Below, piece after piece: positions 27,412-35,458 of a stretch of 64,000 bases of DNA. The translations under genes were made by a program, and so were the position numbers. This DNA is from Pseudarthrobacter phenanthrenivorans (lineage in GTDB: Bacteria; Actinomycetota; Actinomycetes; Actinomycetales; Micrococcaceae): positions 168,876 to 232,875 of the forward strand of contig NZ_JWTB01000014.1 of NCBI RefSeq assembly GCF_000813845.1, written 5' to 3'. Under the pieces are notes generated by a model. That model was not told the origin of the DNA. It saw nothing but the letters and a program-made list of their open reading frames with translations, and did not search any database. Position 1 is the first letter of the stretch. Each line of letters starts with the position of its first letter.

Positions 27412-28383
27412 TCAGGTAATGAGCCCGCGGTCGCGGAGGTCGGCCCAGAGCGCGTCCGGCACTTTCTGGGAGGCCAGGTCGAGGTTTTGCTGCACCTGGG
27501 CCGGCGTCCGCATGCCCAGGACGACGCTTGTCACGGCCGGGTGCTGGTACGGGTACTGGAGGGCGGCCGCGGGAAGCGTGGTTCCGTGCAATTCGCAGAT
27601 GTCCGCCAGCAGGTTGGCCCTGTCCAGCAGGTCCTGCGGGGCAGGTGCGTAGTTGTATGTGGCGTTGGCGGCCGGCCGTTCCTTGGACAGCAGTCCGGAG
27701 TTGAAGACGCCGACGTTCACCACCCCGACCCCGCGTTCGATGCATGCCGGAAGCAGGTCCTGTGCGGCTCCCTGCTCCAGCAACGTGTACCGGCCGGCGA
27801 GCATGACCACGTCGATGTCCGTCTCGGTGACGAAACGGTGGAGCATCCCGGACTGGTTCATGCCCGCGCCCCACGCGCCGATCACGCCTTCGTCGCGGAG
27901 CGCGGAAAGGGTGGGTGCGGCTCCCTCGACGGCTTCGGTCCAGTAGTCGTCGGGGTCATGGATGTAGACGATGTCGATCCGGTCGGTGCCCAGCCGCTGC
28001 AGGCTTTCCTCGATGGAGCGCAGCACGCCGTCCCGGGAGTAGTCCCGAACCCTGTGGAGCTCGTCCGGGACGTCGAACCCCTCGGTATCCGTGCCCTGCG
28101 GGGACGGGTTGGGCCGGAGGAGCCGCCCGATCTTGGTGCTGAGCACGTAACTGTCGCGGTCCAGCCCGGCCAGCGCCGCACCAAGGCGGCGTTCGGACAG
28201 CCCCAGCCCGTAGTGCGGTGCGGTATCGAAGTACCGGACGCCGCCCTCCCACGCCGAGGTGACGGCGTCGAGCGCTTCCTGCTCCGGCACCTGCCGGTAG
28301 AGATTGCCGATGGGCGCCCCGCCGAAGCCGAGTACCGGCAGCTGGACGTCCGTGTCCGGGATGGTGCGGGTTTCTGCTTGCAT
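27412..28383 (-). CDS. Aldo/keto reductase, probable L-fucose dehydrogenase
   Basis: A 323-residue AKR of the pyridoxal 4-dehydrogenase/L-fucose (D-threo-aldose) dehydrogenase type: GFGGAPIGNLYRQVPEQEAL at the N-terminus, then RYFDTAPHYGLGLSERRLG (Asp/Tyr), VLSTKIGRLLRP (Lys) and DIVYIHDPDDYW (His). ATG 28383 has GAAGGA at six bases, lying inside the end of the lactonase gene. It would oxidise L-fucose at C1 to L-fucono-lactone, the first step before the lactonase. Assigning this gene rather than the SDR to the first step is inference from the family. Confidence 0.84.
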   Translation of the reverse strand: MQAETRTIPDTDVQLPVLGFGGAPIGNLYRQVPEQEALDAVTSAWEGGVRYFDTAPHYGLGLSERRLGAALAGLDRDSYVLSTKIGRLLRPNPSPQGTDTEGFDVPDELHRVRDYSRDGVLRSIEESLQRLGTDRIDIVYIHDPDDYWTEAVEGAAPTLSALRDEGVIGAWGAGMNQSGMLHRFVTETDIDVVMLAGRYTLLEQGAAQDLLPACIERGVGVVNVGVFNSGLLSKERPAANATYNYAPAPQDLLDRANLLADICELHGTTLPAAALQYPYQHPAVTSVVLGMRTPAQVQQNLDLASQKVPDALWADLRDRGLIT

Positions 28384-28385
28384 TT

Positions 28386-29279
28386 TCAGTCCTTCTCCTG
28401 GTTCGTGGGTGGCTGTCGTGGCGGCGGTTGAAGCTGATAGATGCGGGTTGCCGTTCCGTGCAGGACACTTTTGCGCTCGCCGTCGGACGCGCCCACCATT
28501 GCCTGTTCCACAATGGTGAGCCACTCCTGGTAGGCGGGCTGCCCGGTGAGGGAGACGGGCCAGTCGCTGCCGACCATGCAGCGCCCGGCTCCGAAAAGGT
28601 CCAGCGTTTCGCTGACAAAGGGTGATGCCTGGGGCGCCAGCGGCCGGTTCGGGTCCGCCTCCGCGCCGGCCCCGGAGATTTTGACGACGACGTTGGGGCG
28701 CCTTGCAACTTCCCGCATGCCCGTACGCCACATCGCTTGATCCCCGCGGGCGACGGGAGGTTTGCCCATGTGGTCCAGCACAATCTGCAGGTCGGGGACG
28801 AGGCCGGCAAACTCGGCCAGGGCCTCAAGCTGCGGGGCGCGGATGCAGGCGTCAAACACCAGCCCGGCACTGGCTACTTGCCGTGCCCCCGCCAGCGTTG
28901 CCGGATGCAGCATGAACGACTCATCCCGGTCCTGGAAGAGCTGCCGCACTCCACGGACCAGGGGCCGCTCCAGTAATTGGTCGAGATCCGCCGCCACCGC
29001 GTCCCCGCGGCTGATGGCGGCAAAGGCCACGATCCCGGCCAGTTCCGGCCAACCCGCCCGGAGCCCGGTCACCCAGTCCACTTCCTTCAATGTCTGGTCG
29101 TCACGGCAATCGGCCTGCACGAAGACCGCTGCACTGGTGCTGGCCCCGTGGTGCGGAAGATCGTCCGGGAGGAACGGCTTGTTCAGGCCGGGGGCGTCGG
29201 CCAACCAGGCGTAGTCGAGCACAGCGGGGTCCCAGACGTGGACGTGTGCGTCGATCACCTGCAAGGAGGATGCTTCCAT
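28386..29279 (-). CDS. Amidohydrolase, probable L-fuconolactonase
   Basis: A 297-residue TIM-barrel hydrolase of the amidohydrolase_2/gluconolactonase group. The metal motif is DAHVHVWDP (10-18); the later ligands include the His of VLDHMGKPP and the Asp of MVGSDWPVSLTG. The family in this setting opens L-fucono-1,4-lactone to L-fuconate. Its start overlaps the mutarotase stop (ATGA) and its stop is two bases from the next start, so it is tightly coupled in the fucose operon. The last 15 residues are Pro/Gln-rich and probably disordered. Confidence 0.88.
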   Translation of the reverse strand: MEASSLQVIDAHVHVWDPAVLDYAWLADAPGLNKPFLPDDLPHHGASTSAAVFVQADCRDDQTLKEVDWVTGLRAGWPELAGIVAFAAISRGDAVAADLDQLLERPLVRGVRQLFQDRDESFMLHPATLAGARQVASAGLVFDACIRAPQLEALAEFAGLVPDLQIVLDHMGKPPVARGDQAMWRTGMREVARRPNVVVKISGAGAEADPNRPLAPQASPFVSETLDLFGAGRCMVGSDWPVSLTGQPAYQEWLTIVEQAMVGASDGERKSVLHGTATRIYQLQPPPRQPPTNQEKD

Positions 29280-29707
29280 CAGGCGGTACCGTCAGGCCGG
29301 ACCCCGATGGTCAGCAGCAGGTTCGCGTAGTGCCGGGTGTCACCGCTGGCGATGACAACGGCGACGTCGGGCGACCGAGCGGCGTCGTAAAACCCAAAGC
29401 GTTGATGGGAGGTGATGGGAACCGCGGTGCCCAGCGCCTGCTGATAGCCCCTGACCGCCTCCGTCCAGTTTCCATCAGGCGGCGTCATCACCGCTGCCGC
29501 TTCGAGAGGAACGGCGTCGACCAGCACTTCGAGGATCTGGTCGATGGTGAGCAGGCCGGGCCTCAGGTTCAACGCGATGCGCCTGGCGGATGCCGGTGCT
29601 CCCGTGTTGTGGGGGTAGTTGGCGTCGGCAACCAGAATCTGCGACCCATGGCCGGATTCGGCGAGGGCAGCAAGCAGGCCGGGATGCGTAAGGGTGTAGT
29701 TGATCAT
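29279..29707 (-). CDS. fucU: RbsD/FucU-family L-fucose mutarotase
   Basis: A 142-residue protein of the RbsD/FucU fold, which catalyses anomer exchange of free sugars. FucU marks: HPGLLAALAESGHGSQILVADANYP (His in SGHG, Asp in ADANYP) and RHYANLLLTIGV at the C-terminus. It starts MINYTLTHPG, standard for FucU. It lies between the fuconate dehydratase and lactonase genes, giving the correct L-fucose anomer to the dehydrogenase. Confidence 0.9.
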   Translation of the reverse strand: MINYTLTHPGLLAALAESGHGSQILVADANYPHNTGAPASARRIALNLRPGLLTIDQILEVLVDAVPLEAAAVMTPPDGNWTEAVRGYQQALGTAVPITSHQRFGFYDAARSPDVAVVIASGDTRHYANLLLTIGVRPDGTA

Positions 29708-29716
29708 GGCTGTTTC

Positions 29717-31099
29717 CTACCCTTCTCCTGCCCGCACGCTCGCGAAGGCAACGGCTTGGCCATCGTGGGCCTGCCGCCATGCCGTTTCCGCCCGGCCGGC
29801 TTCTGTTCCGGCCCAGTAGCTGCCGCGGGGAAAGGCGTATTCCTGTAGGGTCTGCTCCTTGAGCTCTGCCGAATACCCCGGATTGGCAGGCATGACATAG
29901 GCGCCGTCCTTGACGAGGCAAGGGTCCACGAAATGTTCGTGCAGGTGGTCAACAAATTCGGTGACCCGTCCGGTAAGGTCCCCCGAAACGGCGATGAAAT
30001 CGAAGATGGACAAATGCTGGACCAGCTCGCACAGGCCCACTCCGCCGGCGTGGGGACACACCGGGATACCGAACTTGGCCGCCATCAGCTGGACCGCGAG
30101 TACTTCGTTGACACTGGCGAGCCGGCAGGCGTCCAGCTGGCAGTAGTCGATGGCCCCGGCCTGGAAGAGTTGCTTGAAGAGGACCCGGTTCATGCCGTGC
30201 TCGCCGGTCGCCACTCCGATCGGCTGCACTGCCCGGCGGATCTCGGCGTGGCCCAGCACATCATCGGGGCTGGTGGGTTCCTCGATCCACAGGGGGTTGA
30301 ATTCGGACAGCTGCTTCACCCAGTCAATCGCCTGGGGAACGTCCCACACCTGGTTCGCGTCGATCATCAGGTTCCCTTCGGGTCCCATGACCTCGCGGGC
30401 GATGCGAAGGCGCCGGATGTCGTCCTCCAGCGAGGCACCTACTTTGAGCTTGATGTGGCGGTACCCCTGGTCCACCGCCTCCTGGCAGAGCCGCCGGAGC
30501 TTCTGGTCGGAGTACCCGAGCCACCCTGCGGATGTGGTGTAACAGGGGTAGCCGTCGCGGGTCAGCTGGCGGAGCCGTTCGTCCCTGGACGGGACGAGGC
30601 GGGCCAGGAGGTTCAATGCTTCGTCCCGGGTCAGCGCGTCCGACAGATACGTAAGGTCGGCAGCATCGACAATCTGTTCAGGCGTCATGTCGACCAGGAG
30701 CCGCCACAGTGGCTTGCCCGCCCGCCGGGCTGCCATGTCCCATACGGCATTCATCACGGCACCAAGTGCAAGGTGCTCCACGCCCTTTTCGGGTCCGAGC
30801 CAGCGGAGCTGCGAATCGCGTTTGAGGCTTCGATACGTCCCTCCCAGGTCGATGCAGATTGCATCGGCGTCCAGCCCCACAAGGGGACGGGCCCGGAGTT
30901 CCATGGCGGCCGCGCAGATGTCATTGCCCCGGCCGATGGTGAAGGTAAACCCGCATCCGTACACTTCGGGGTTGTCGGTCTTCAAGATGATGTAGGCGGC
31001 GGAATAGTCCCCGTCCTTGTTCATGGCATCCGAGCCGTCGGCCGAGAGCGACGTCGGAAAGCGCACGTCGAACACGTCAAATCCGGTGATCTGTGGCAA
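29717..31099 (-). CDS. fucD: L-fuconate dehydratase, enolase superfamily
   Basis: A 460-residue enzyme converting L-fuconate to 2-keto-3-deoxy-L-fuconate. It resembles the characterised Xanthomonas enzyme as I remember it: DVRFPTS, DGSDAMN, TIGRGND, QLRWLGPEKGVEHLA, YLSDALTRDEAL, GYPCYTTSAGWLGYSD, EEPTSPDDVLGHA and FPHAGGVGLCELVQHL-type stretches occur in order. Catalytic features: KLKVGA (Lys base), DANQVWD, IEEPTSPDD and ATGEHG (metal acids). Start TTG 31099 is preferred because AGAGGA precedes it and MPQITGFDVFDVRFP is the expected N-terminus; longer frames upstream are basic and unconserved. First gene of the minus-strand fucose operon. Confidence 0.93.
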   Translation of the reverse strand: MPQITGFDVFDVRFPTSLSADGSDAMNKDGDYSAAYIILKTDNPEVYGCGFTFTIGRGNDICAAAMELRARPLVGLDADAICIDLGGTYRSLKRDSQLRWLGPEKGVEHLALGAVMNAVWDMAARRAGKPLWRLLVDMTPEQIVDAADLTYLSDALTRDEALNLLARLVPSRDERLRQLTRDGYPCYTTSAGWLGYSDQKLRRLCQEAVDQGYRHIKLKVGASLEDDIRRLRIAREVMGPEGNLMIDANQVWDVPQAIDWVKQLSEFNPLWIEEPTSPDDVLGHAEIRRAVQPIGVATGEHGMNRVLFKQLFQAGAIDYCQLDACRLASVNEVLAVQLMAAKFGIPVCPHAGGVGLCELVQHLSIFDFIAVSGDLTGRVTEFVDHLHEHFVDPCLVKDGAYVMPANPGYSAELKEQTLQEYAFPRGSYWAGTEAGRAETAWRQAHDGQAVAFASVRAGEG

Positions 31100-31154
31100 G
31101 GTGAATCCTCTCGATGAGGCTGCGAGAATGACGCTGCGGCGGCGGCGCAAGCGT

Positions 31155-31182
31155 CATCAGATGTATTTGGAAGTATTTGATG
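31155..31182. promoter_or_regulatory. Candidate operator between the divergent fucose operons
   Basis: CATCA (31155-31159) and TGATG (31178-31182) form an inverted repeat with 18 bases between, and inside it GTATTTG occurs twice with a 3-base gap (31163-31169, 31173-31179). It lies in the 124-base AT-richer gap between the fuconate dehydratase (minus) and the GntR regulator (plus) and is the likeliest control site for both. Confidence 0.4.
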
Positions 31183-31223
31183 AGAATATAGGACTTGGAT
31201 AGCTTTTCCAAGCAATTCATCGG

Positions 31224-32063
31224 ATGAAAGTGGAGCGGTTAGTGGAAACCCAAACTGACGGAACAGAAAGAAGGGCGGCATCCATGACCAACGGAGCCGC
31301 CCATGGTGCGATGTCGCAGACTGACGTCGTCATTTCGGGCGTGAAACGAATGCTCTCCTCCCGCCGTCTGCGGCCGGGGGATCGGCTGCCCATCGAGAAG
31401 GACCTCGCCGCGGAACTGCAGGTCTCCAGGGGGTCCCTGCGCGAAGGCGTGCGGGCCCTGTCTGTCATGGGAATCCTGGAAACACGGCAAGGTGCCGGCA
31501 CGTTCGTCACCCGCCTGGAGCCCGCCGCCCTCCTCTCCGCCATGGAATTCTGGGTGGGTCTGCAGGACGGTGAGCGCGCGAATCAGGTGCATACGGTCCG
31601 CAGGGCGCTGGAGACCGAGGCTGCTGCCGCCGCGGCCGTCCAGATCGGCAAAGATCAGCTTGACGAAGCAGAACGCATTCTGGAACGCGCGCATGCCGCT
31701 ATTCAGGCAGAACCTATCCAGCACGAGGCTGCAATGCAGTGCGACGTCGAGTTCCACCGCCTGATCGCGCAGGCATCCTCCAACCACGTACTGTCCGCGC
31801 TGATCGAGACCGTGTCGAGCAACACCATAAGGGGGCGCATGTGGCGCTCCCTTCACGACAACGAGGGTCTGCAGGCCACGCACCGAGAGCACCTTGGCAT
31901 TCTGGAGGCGTTGCGCGGGCACGACGCAGATCGCGCCAGGACGCGGATGGCCAACCACCTATATGCCGTAGAGGACTATGTGACGGCCATCCCTGAACCG
32001 GCCCTTGAGGACCGGGGTGGCGATGCGGCGGGAGTTATGGAGGGCGGGAGCAGCGCCCGCTAG
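31224..32063 (+). CDS. GntR/FadR-type regulator of L-fucose genes
   Basis: A 279-residue regulator with a winged HTH about residues 30-100 (RRLRPGDRLPIEKDLAAELQVSRGSLREGVRAL, then GILETRQGAGTFV) and an FCD ligand domain about 120-260 (VRRALETEAAAAAA; CDVEFHRLIAQASSNHVLSAL; HREHLGILEALRG). The first 25 residues precede the domain; an alternative ATG at 31284 gives 259 residues, and neither start has a strong Shine-Dalgarno. It sits between the catabolic operon and the ABC/fucosidase genes and probably controls both, with fuconate or a later acid as inducer (inference). Confidence 0.88.
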   Translation: MKVERLVETQTDGTERRAASMTNGAAHGAMSQTDVVISGVKRMLSSRRLRPGDRLPIEKDLAAELQVSRGSLREGVRALSVMGILETRQGAGTFVTRLEPAALLSAMEFWVGLQDGERANQVHTVRRALETEAAAAAAVQIGKDQLDEAERILERAHAAIQAEPIQHEAAMQCDVEFHRLIAQASSNHVLSALIETVSSNTIRGRMWRSLHDNEGLQATHREHLGILEALRGHDADRARTRMANHLYAVEDYVTAIPEPALEDRGGDAAGVMEGGSSAR

Positions 32064-32188
32064 ACGAATATTCGTCAGACCTTGTAGAGCAATACGGCAG
32101 TAAAAGGCTGGCTCTCACGGTTCTTGAGGGGAAATTAGCATAAAAGATCAGATGAATCCTTGACTTCCCGACGAGGGCAGGGTCATTC
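32063..32188 (+). promoter_or_regulatory. Control region of the fucose ABC importer, with a 14-bp palindrome
   Basis: GACGAATATTCGTC (32063-32076) is a perfect palindrome touching the regulator's stop codon. About 85 bases on, TTGACT (32160-32165) is a candidate -35 with weak -10 options (CATTCT, 32184-32189) before the binding-protein start at 32279. The region is AT-richer than its surroundings. The palindrome could be an operator; it is too short for a terminator. Confidence 0.42.
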
Positions 32189-32278
32189 TGTTGGAACAAA
32201 GGTTGCGGAAACCCATCGGGAAAGCGACCAGACGCCGCAGGGCAGCCTTTGTCCCCAGCTAATGAAAGGACATTCATC

Positions 32279-33532
32279 GTGTCGATCAACCGCGTTACCG
32301 GCAGGCTGTTGACAGCGGCCGCGGTGGCAGCCCTCGCAGTGGGCACCCTGAGCGCCTGTGGTTCAAGCGCAGGTTCATCATCCGGCGGGGGCAAGGAAGC
32401 CTCCTCCATGTACACCTGGATCAGCAATGAAAACGACCGTGCCCAATGGCAGGCCTTCGTGGACGCGGCGAAGAAAAAGGACCCCGGTTTCGACCTCACG
32501 CTCGAAGGCCCCAGCTTCAACGACTACTGGACAAAAGTGAAGACGCGCCTATCCAGTTCCGGCGCACCCTGCATCATTACCACGCAGGCAGCCCGCGCCC
32601 AGGAGCTCAAGGACCTGACCGTGCCGCTTGATGACATGGTCAAGAGCAACAACATTGACGTGTCCATGTACAACAAGGCGATGATCGATGGCTTGACGGT
32701 TGACGGAACCCTCCGCGGCATCCCGTATGACGCTGAACCTGTGGTCCTCTACTACAACAAGGATCTCCTGGCCGCAGCGGGCGTAAAGGAACCAACGCTC
32801 AATTACACCACCACCCAGTTCACGTCCGACCTTAAGGCACTCACAAAGGATGGCGTCACGGGTTTGGCCGTTCCGCCGGGCTTCGGCGCCGGCCCGGGCC
32901 TGCCCTTGGCCTTTGCCAACGGCAATGAACCGGTCAAAGACGGGAAGCTGGACCTGACCAACCAGGGTTTGGTGCGGGACCAGCAGTTTGCCTTTGACCT
33001 CGCCGCCAAGGAAAAGGTCGCCAGCGCTCCCCAGGCGTCGGACGGCAGCGATGTCCCGGAGCAGCAGTTCATGAGCGGGAAGGCGGCCATGATCATTGAC
33101 GGTCCGTGGATGTACGACACACTTACCACCAAGACGCAGGGCAAGGTCGGCATCGCCGTCATTCCTTCGACATCGGGACAGGGTATCGGAATGATCCAAG
33201 GCTCCGCCTTCGCCATCGCGGCGTCCTGCAAGGACAAGGAAACGGCCTTCAAGAACATCATGAAGATTACGACCCCTGAGGTTGTTGGAGCCGTCGGCGC
33301 AGCGCGCGGGACGGTGCCGTCCGTGGAATCCGCCGTCAAGGACTGGGCCGGAAACAAGCCCGCGGCCGACGTCGCCGTGGTCGAAGCCCTGCTGAAGTCC
33401 GGGCGCCCCCTGGTGACCACGCCCACCTGGAACCAGGTGGAAACAAATTTCACTCAGTACTCCGGCGACGGGTTCAGGGGCAGCAAGTCAGCCCAGGAAA
33501 TCCTTTCCACCATCGCCAACTCAGCCAAGTAA
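32279..33532 (+). CDS. Sugar-binding lipoprotein of the fucose/fucoside ABC importer
   Basis: A 417-residue solute-binding protein starting at GTG 32279 (AAAGGA eight bases ahead; MSINRVTGRLL). The lipobox is TLSACGSSAG with the lipidated Cys near 26. The mature protein has the family-1 pattern: LEGPSFNDYWTKVKTRLSSSGAP, GIPYDAEPVVLYYNKDLLAAAGV and MSGKAAMIIDGPWMYDTL. It is the first gene of the plus-strand set leading to two permeases and an alpha-L-fucosidase, so it likely binds L-fucose or short fucosylated glycans. Confidence 0.87.
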   Translation: MSINRVTGRLLTAAAVAALAVGTLSACGSSAGSSSGGGKEASSMYTWISNENDRAQWQAFVDAAKKKDPGFDLTLEGPSFNDYWTKVKTRLSSSGAPCIITTQAARAQELKDLTVPLDDMVKSNNIDVSMYNKAMIDGLTVDGTLRGIPYDAEPVVLYYNKDLLAAAGVKEPTLNYTTTQFTSDLKALTKDGVTGLAVPPGFGAGPGLPLAFANGNEPVKDGKLDLTNQGLVRDQQFAFDLAAKEKVASAPQASDGSDVPEQQFMSGKAAMIIDGPWMYDTLTTKTQGKVGIAVIPSTSGQGIGMIQGSAFAIAASCKDKETAFKNIMKITTPEVVGAVGAARGTVPSVESAVKDWAGNKPAADVAVVEALLKSGRPLVTTPTWNQVETNFTQYSGDGFRGSKSAQEILSTIANSAK

Positions 33533-33588
33533 TCCTCCCGGGGCGGGCTCCGGCCTGGAGCCTGCCCCGCTCAAGGAATAGGTCAACG

Positions 33589-34509
33589 ATGACTGCATTA
33601 CCGACGCTCGCCGTAAAGAATGCGAAGAAGCCGGCCAGGGTTACCGGCCATGGAAAGCTCGCCGCTGCGTACCTGGCTCCCGGCATGCTGGGGTTCCTCA
33701 TCTTCATCGTGGTGCCGCTCGTCGCCTCCCTCGTGATCAGCCTGTTCGACTGGCCCCTGTTCGGTACGCCCAAGTTCGTAGGATTGGAAAACTACACGCG
33801 CATGCTGGCCGGGGATCCCGTCTTCTGGACTGTCCTGGGCAACACGTTGTTCTTCGCCGTCTGCTATACGGTGTTGAACCTCGTCCTGGCACTGGCAGTA
33901 GCGACATGGCTGCACAACCTGGGCAGCTGGGGCCCCTTCTTCCGGGTCGTCTTCTTCGTCCCGGTTGTCACTCCAATGGTGGCGAATGCGCTGGTATGGC
34001 GGCTGATGCTGACCGACGACGGCGTCGTCAACAGTCTTCTGGCCAATGTCGGCATCCACGGCCCGTCCTGGCTGGGCAACAGCCAGCTCGCGATGGGATC
34101 ACTGATTGCCATGTCCCTGTGGCAGGGCATCGGCTACAACATCATCGTCCTCGGCGCCGGGCTCAACGGAATCTCACCCAACCTGCTCGAAGCAGCGCGC
34201 ATTGACGGTGCCGGGGCATGGCAGCGGTTCTTCCGCGTGGTGCTGCCGATGCTGTCGCCGTCGCTCTTCTTTTGCACGGTGATGACCATCATTGGATCCT
34301 TCAAGGTCTTCACCCAGCCGTACCTGCTCACGCTGGGCGGCCCGGGAGAGTCCACCAACACGATCGTGCTCTACCTGTACCGAAACGGCTTTTCCTTCGA
34401 CAAGCTTGGGTATGCGTCAGCCCTGGCATGGGCGCTGTTCGTGATCGTCATGCTCATCACCGCGCTGCAGTTTTCCCAGCAGAAGAGGTTGGTCAACTAT
34501 GACAACTGA
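33589..34509 (+). CDS. Sugar ABC permease (MalF type), fucose operon
   Basis: A 306-residue membrane protein with six spans starting YLAPGMLGFLIFIVVPLVASLVISLFDWP. The EAA loop is SPNLLEAARIDGAGAWQRFFRVVLPMLSPS. It overlaps the next permease start by 11 bases. It works with the partner and binding protein to import fucosides; no ATPase gene is nearby. Confidence 0.9.
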   Translation: MTALPTLAVKNAKKPARVTGHGKLAAAYLAPGMLGFLIFIVVPLVASLVISLFDWPLFGTPKFVGLENYTRMLAGDPVFWTVLGNTLFFAVCYTVLNLVLALAVATWLHNLGSWGPFFRVVFFVPVVTPMVANALVWRLMLTDDGVVNSLLANVGIHGPSWLGNSQLAMGSLIAMSLWQGIGYNIIVLGAGLNGISPNLLEAARIDGAGAWQRFFRVVLPMLSPSLFFCTVMTIIGSFKVFTQPYLLTLGGPGESTNTIVLYLYRNGFSFDKLGYASALAWALFVIVMLITALQFSQQKRLVNYDN

Positions 34510-35401
34510 CACCTTGGCCAAGGGCGCCGCCACCGGAAACGCCGGGCGACTGAGCCGCCAAGTCACCGCAACCCGGAGGAAGAGGCGGACTGGTACTTAT
34601 GTGAGCCGGGCGGCCATCATCGTGGCCGGCCTTATCTTTTTCTTCCCGTTCCTCTGGATGGTGGCCACGTCCCTGAAGCCGACTTCCGAGGTTTTCTCCA
34701 CGGGCTCAAGCTTCCTGGCTTCCCGTGTGGAATGGTCCAACTACCTCACCGCATGGACGGCCATTCCGTTCGCCCAGGTCATCGCCAACAGCTTCCTGGT
34801 GTCCATTGCCGGTGCAGTACTGACGACAGTTGTGTCGTTGTTGTCCGCGTATGCCTTCGCACGGCTGCAGTTCAAGCACCGCGACAAGCTGTTCCTCGTC
34901 TTCCTTGGCACACTGGTGCTGCCGCAGGAGGTCCTGGTCATCCCGCTGTACATCATGATGAACAAGCTGGATCTGGTGAATTCCCTCCCGGCGCTCATCG
35001 TTCCGTTCGCATTCGGGGCATTCGGGGCCTTCCTCATCCGGCAGTTCCTCCTGTCCCTCCCGGTCGAATTTGAAGAAGCAGCCCGCATTGACGGTGCGGG
35101 GTCCATCCGGATCCTGTGGAGCGTCATCCTGCCACTGGTCCGTGCACCCCTCGCGGTGGTTGCCGTGTTCAGCTTCATCGATTACTGGAGCAGTTTCCTT
35201 TGGCCGCTGATCATCATCAACGACGTTTCAAAGGCCACCATCCCACTCGGCCTCTCCATGTTCTCCGGTGAACGCGGAACGGACTGGGGGCCGTTAATGG
35301 CCGCGGCCACCCTCGCCGTCATTCCCAGCCTGTTGGTCGTCATCCTCCTGCAGCGCCAGTTGGTCAAGGGCGTCAGCATGGGCGGCTTCGGCGGCCGTTG
35401 A
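34499..35401 (+). CDS. Carbohydrate ABC permease (MalG type), fucose operon
   Basis: A 300-residue permease with six spans after a basic N-terminus (RQVTATRRKRRTGTYV). The EAA loop reads VEFEEAARIDGAGSIRILWSVILPLVRAP. It is coupled to the previous permease by overlap and ends 57 bases before the fucosidase start. Confidence 0.9.
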   Translation: MTTDTLAKGAATGNAGRLSRQVTATRRKRRTGTYVSRAAIIVAGLIFFFPFLWMVATSLKPTSEVFSTGSSFLASRVEWSNYLTAWTAIPFAQVIANSFLVSIAGAVLTTVVSLLSAYAFARLQFKHRDKLFLVFLGTLVLPQEVLVIPLYIMMNKLDLVNSLPALIVPFAFGAFGAFLIRQFLLSLPVEFEEAARIDGAGSIRILWSVILPLVRAPLAVVAVFSFIDYWSSFLWPLIIINDVSKATIPLGLSMFSGERGTDWGPLMAAATLAVIPSLLVVILLQRQLVKGVSMGGFGGR

Positions 35402-35458
35402 GCCCCACCCTGAACCACAAAAATTGCCAAAATCACCTATCTGAAATTGGAGTGCAGC

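Noticed and set aside
29933..31117. Long plus-strand frame opposite the fuconate dehydratase
   Set aside because: The minus-strand product matches FucD throughout; the antisense product matches nothing.
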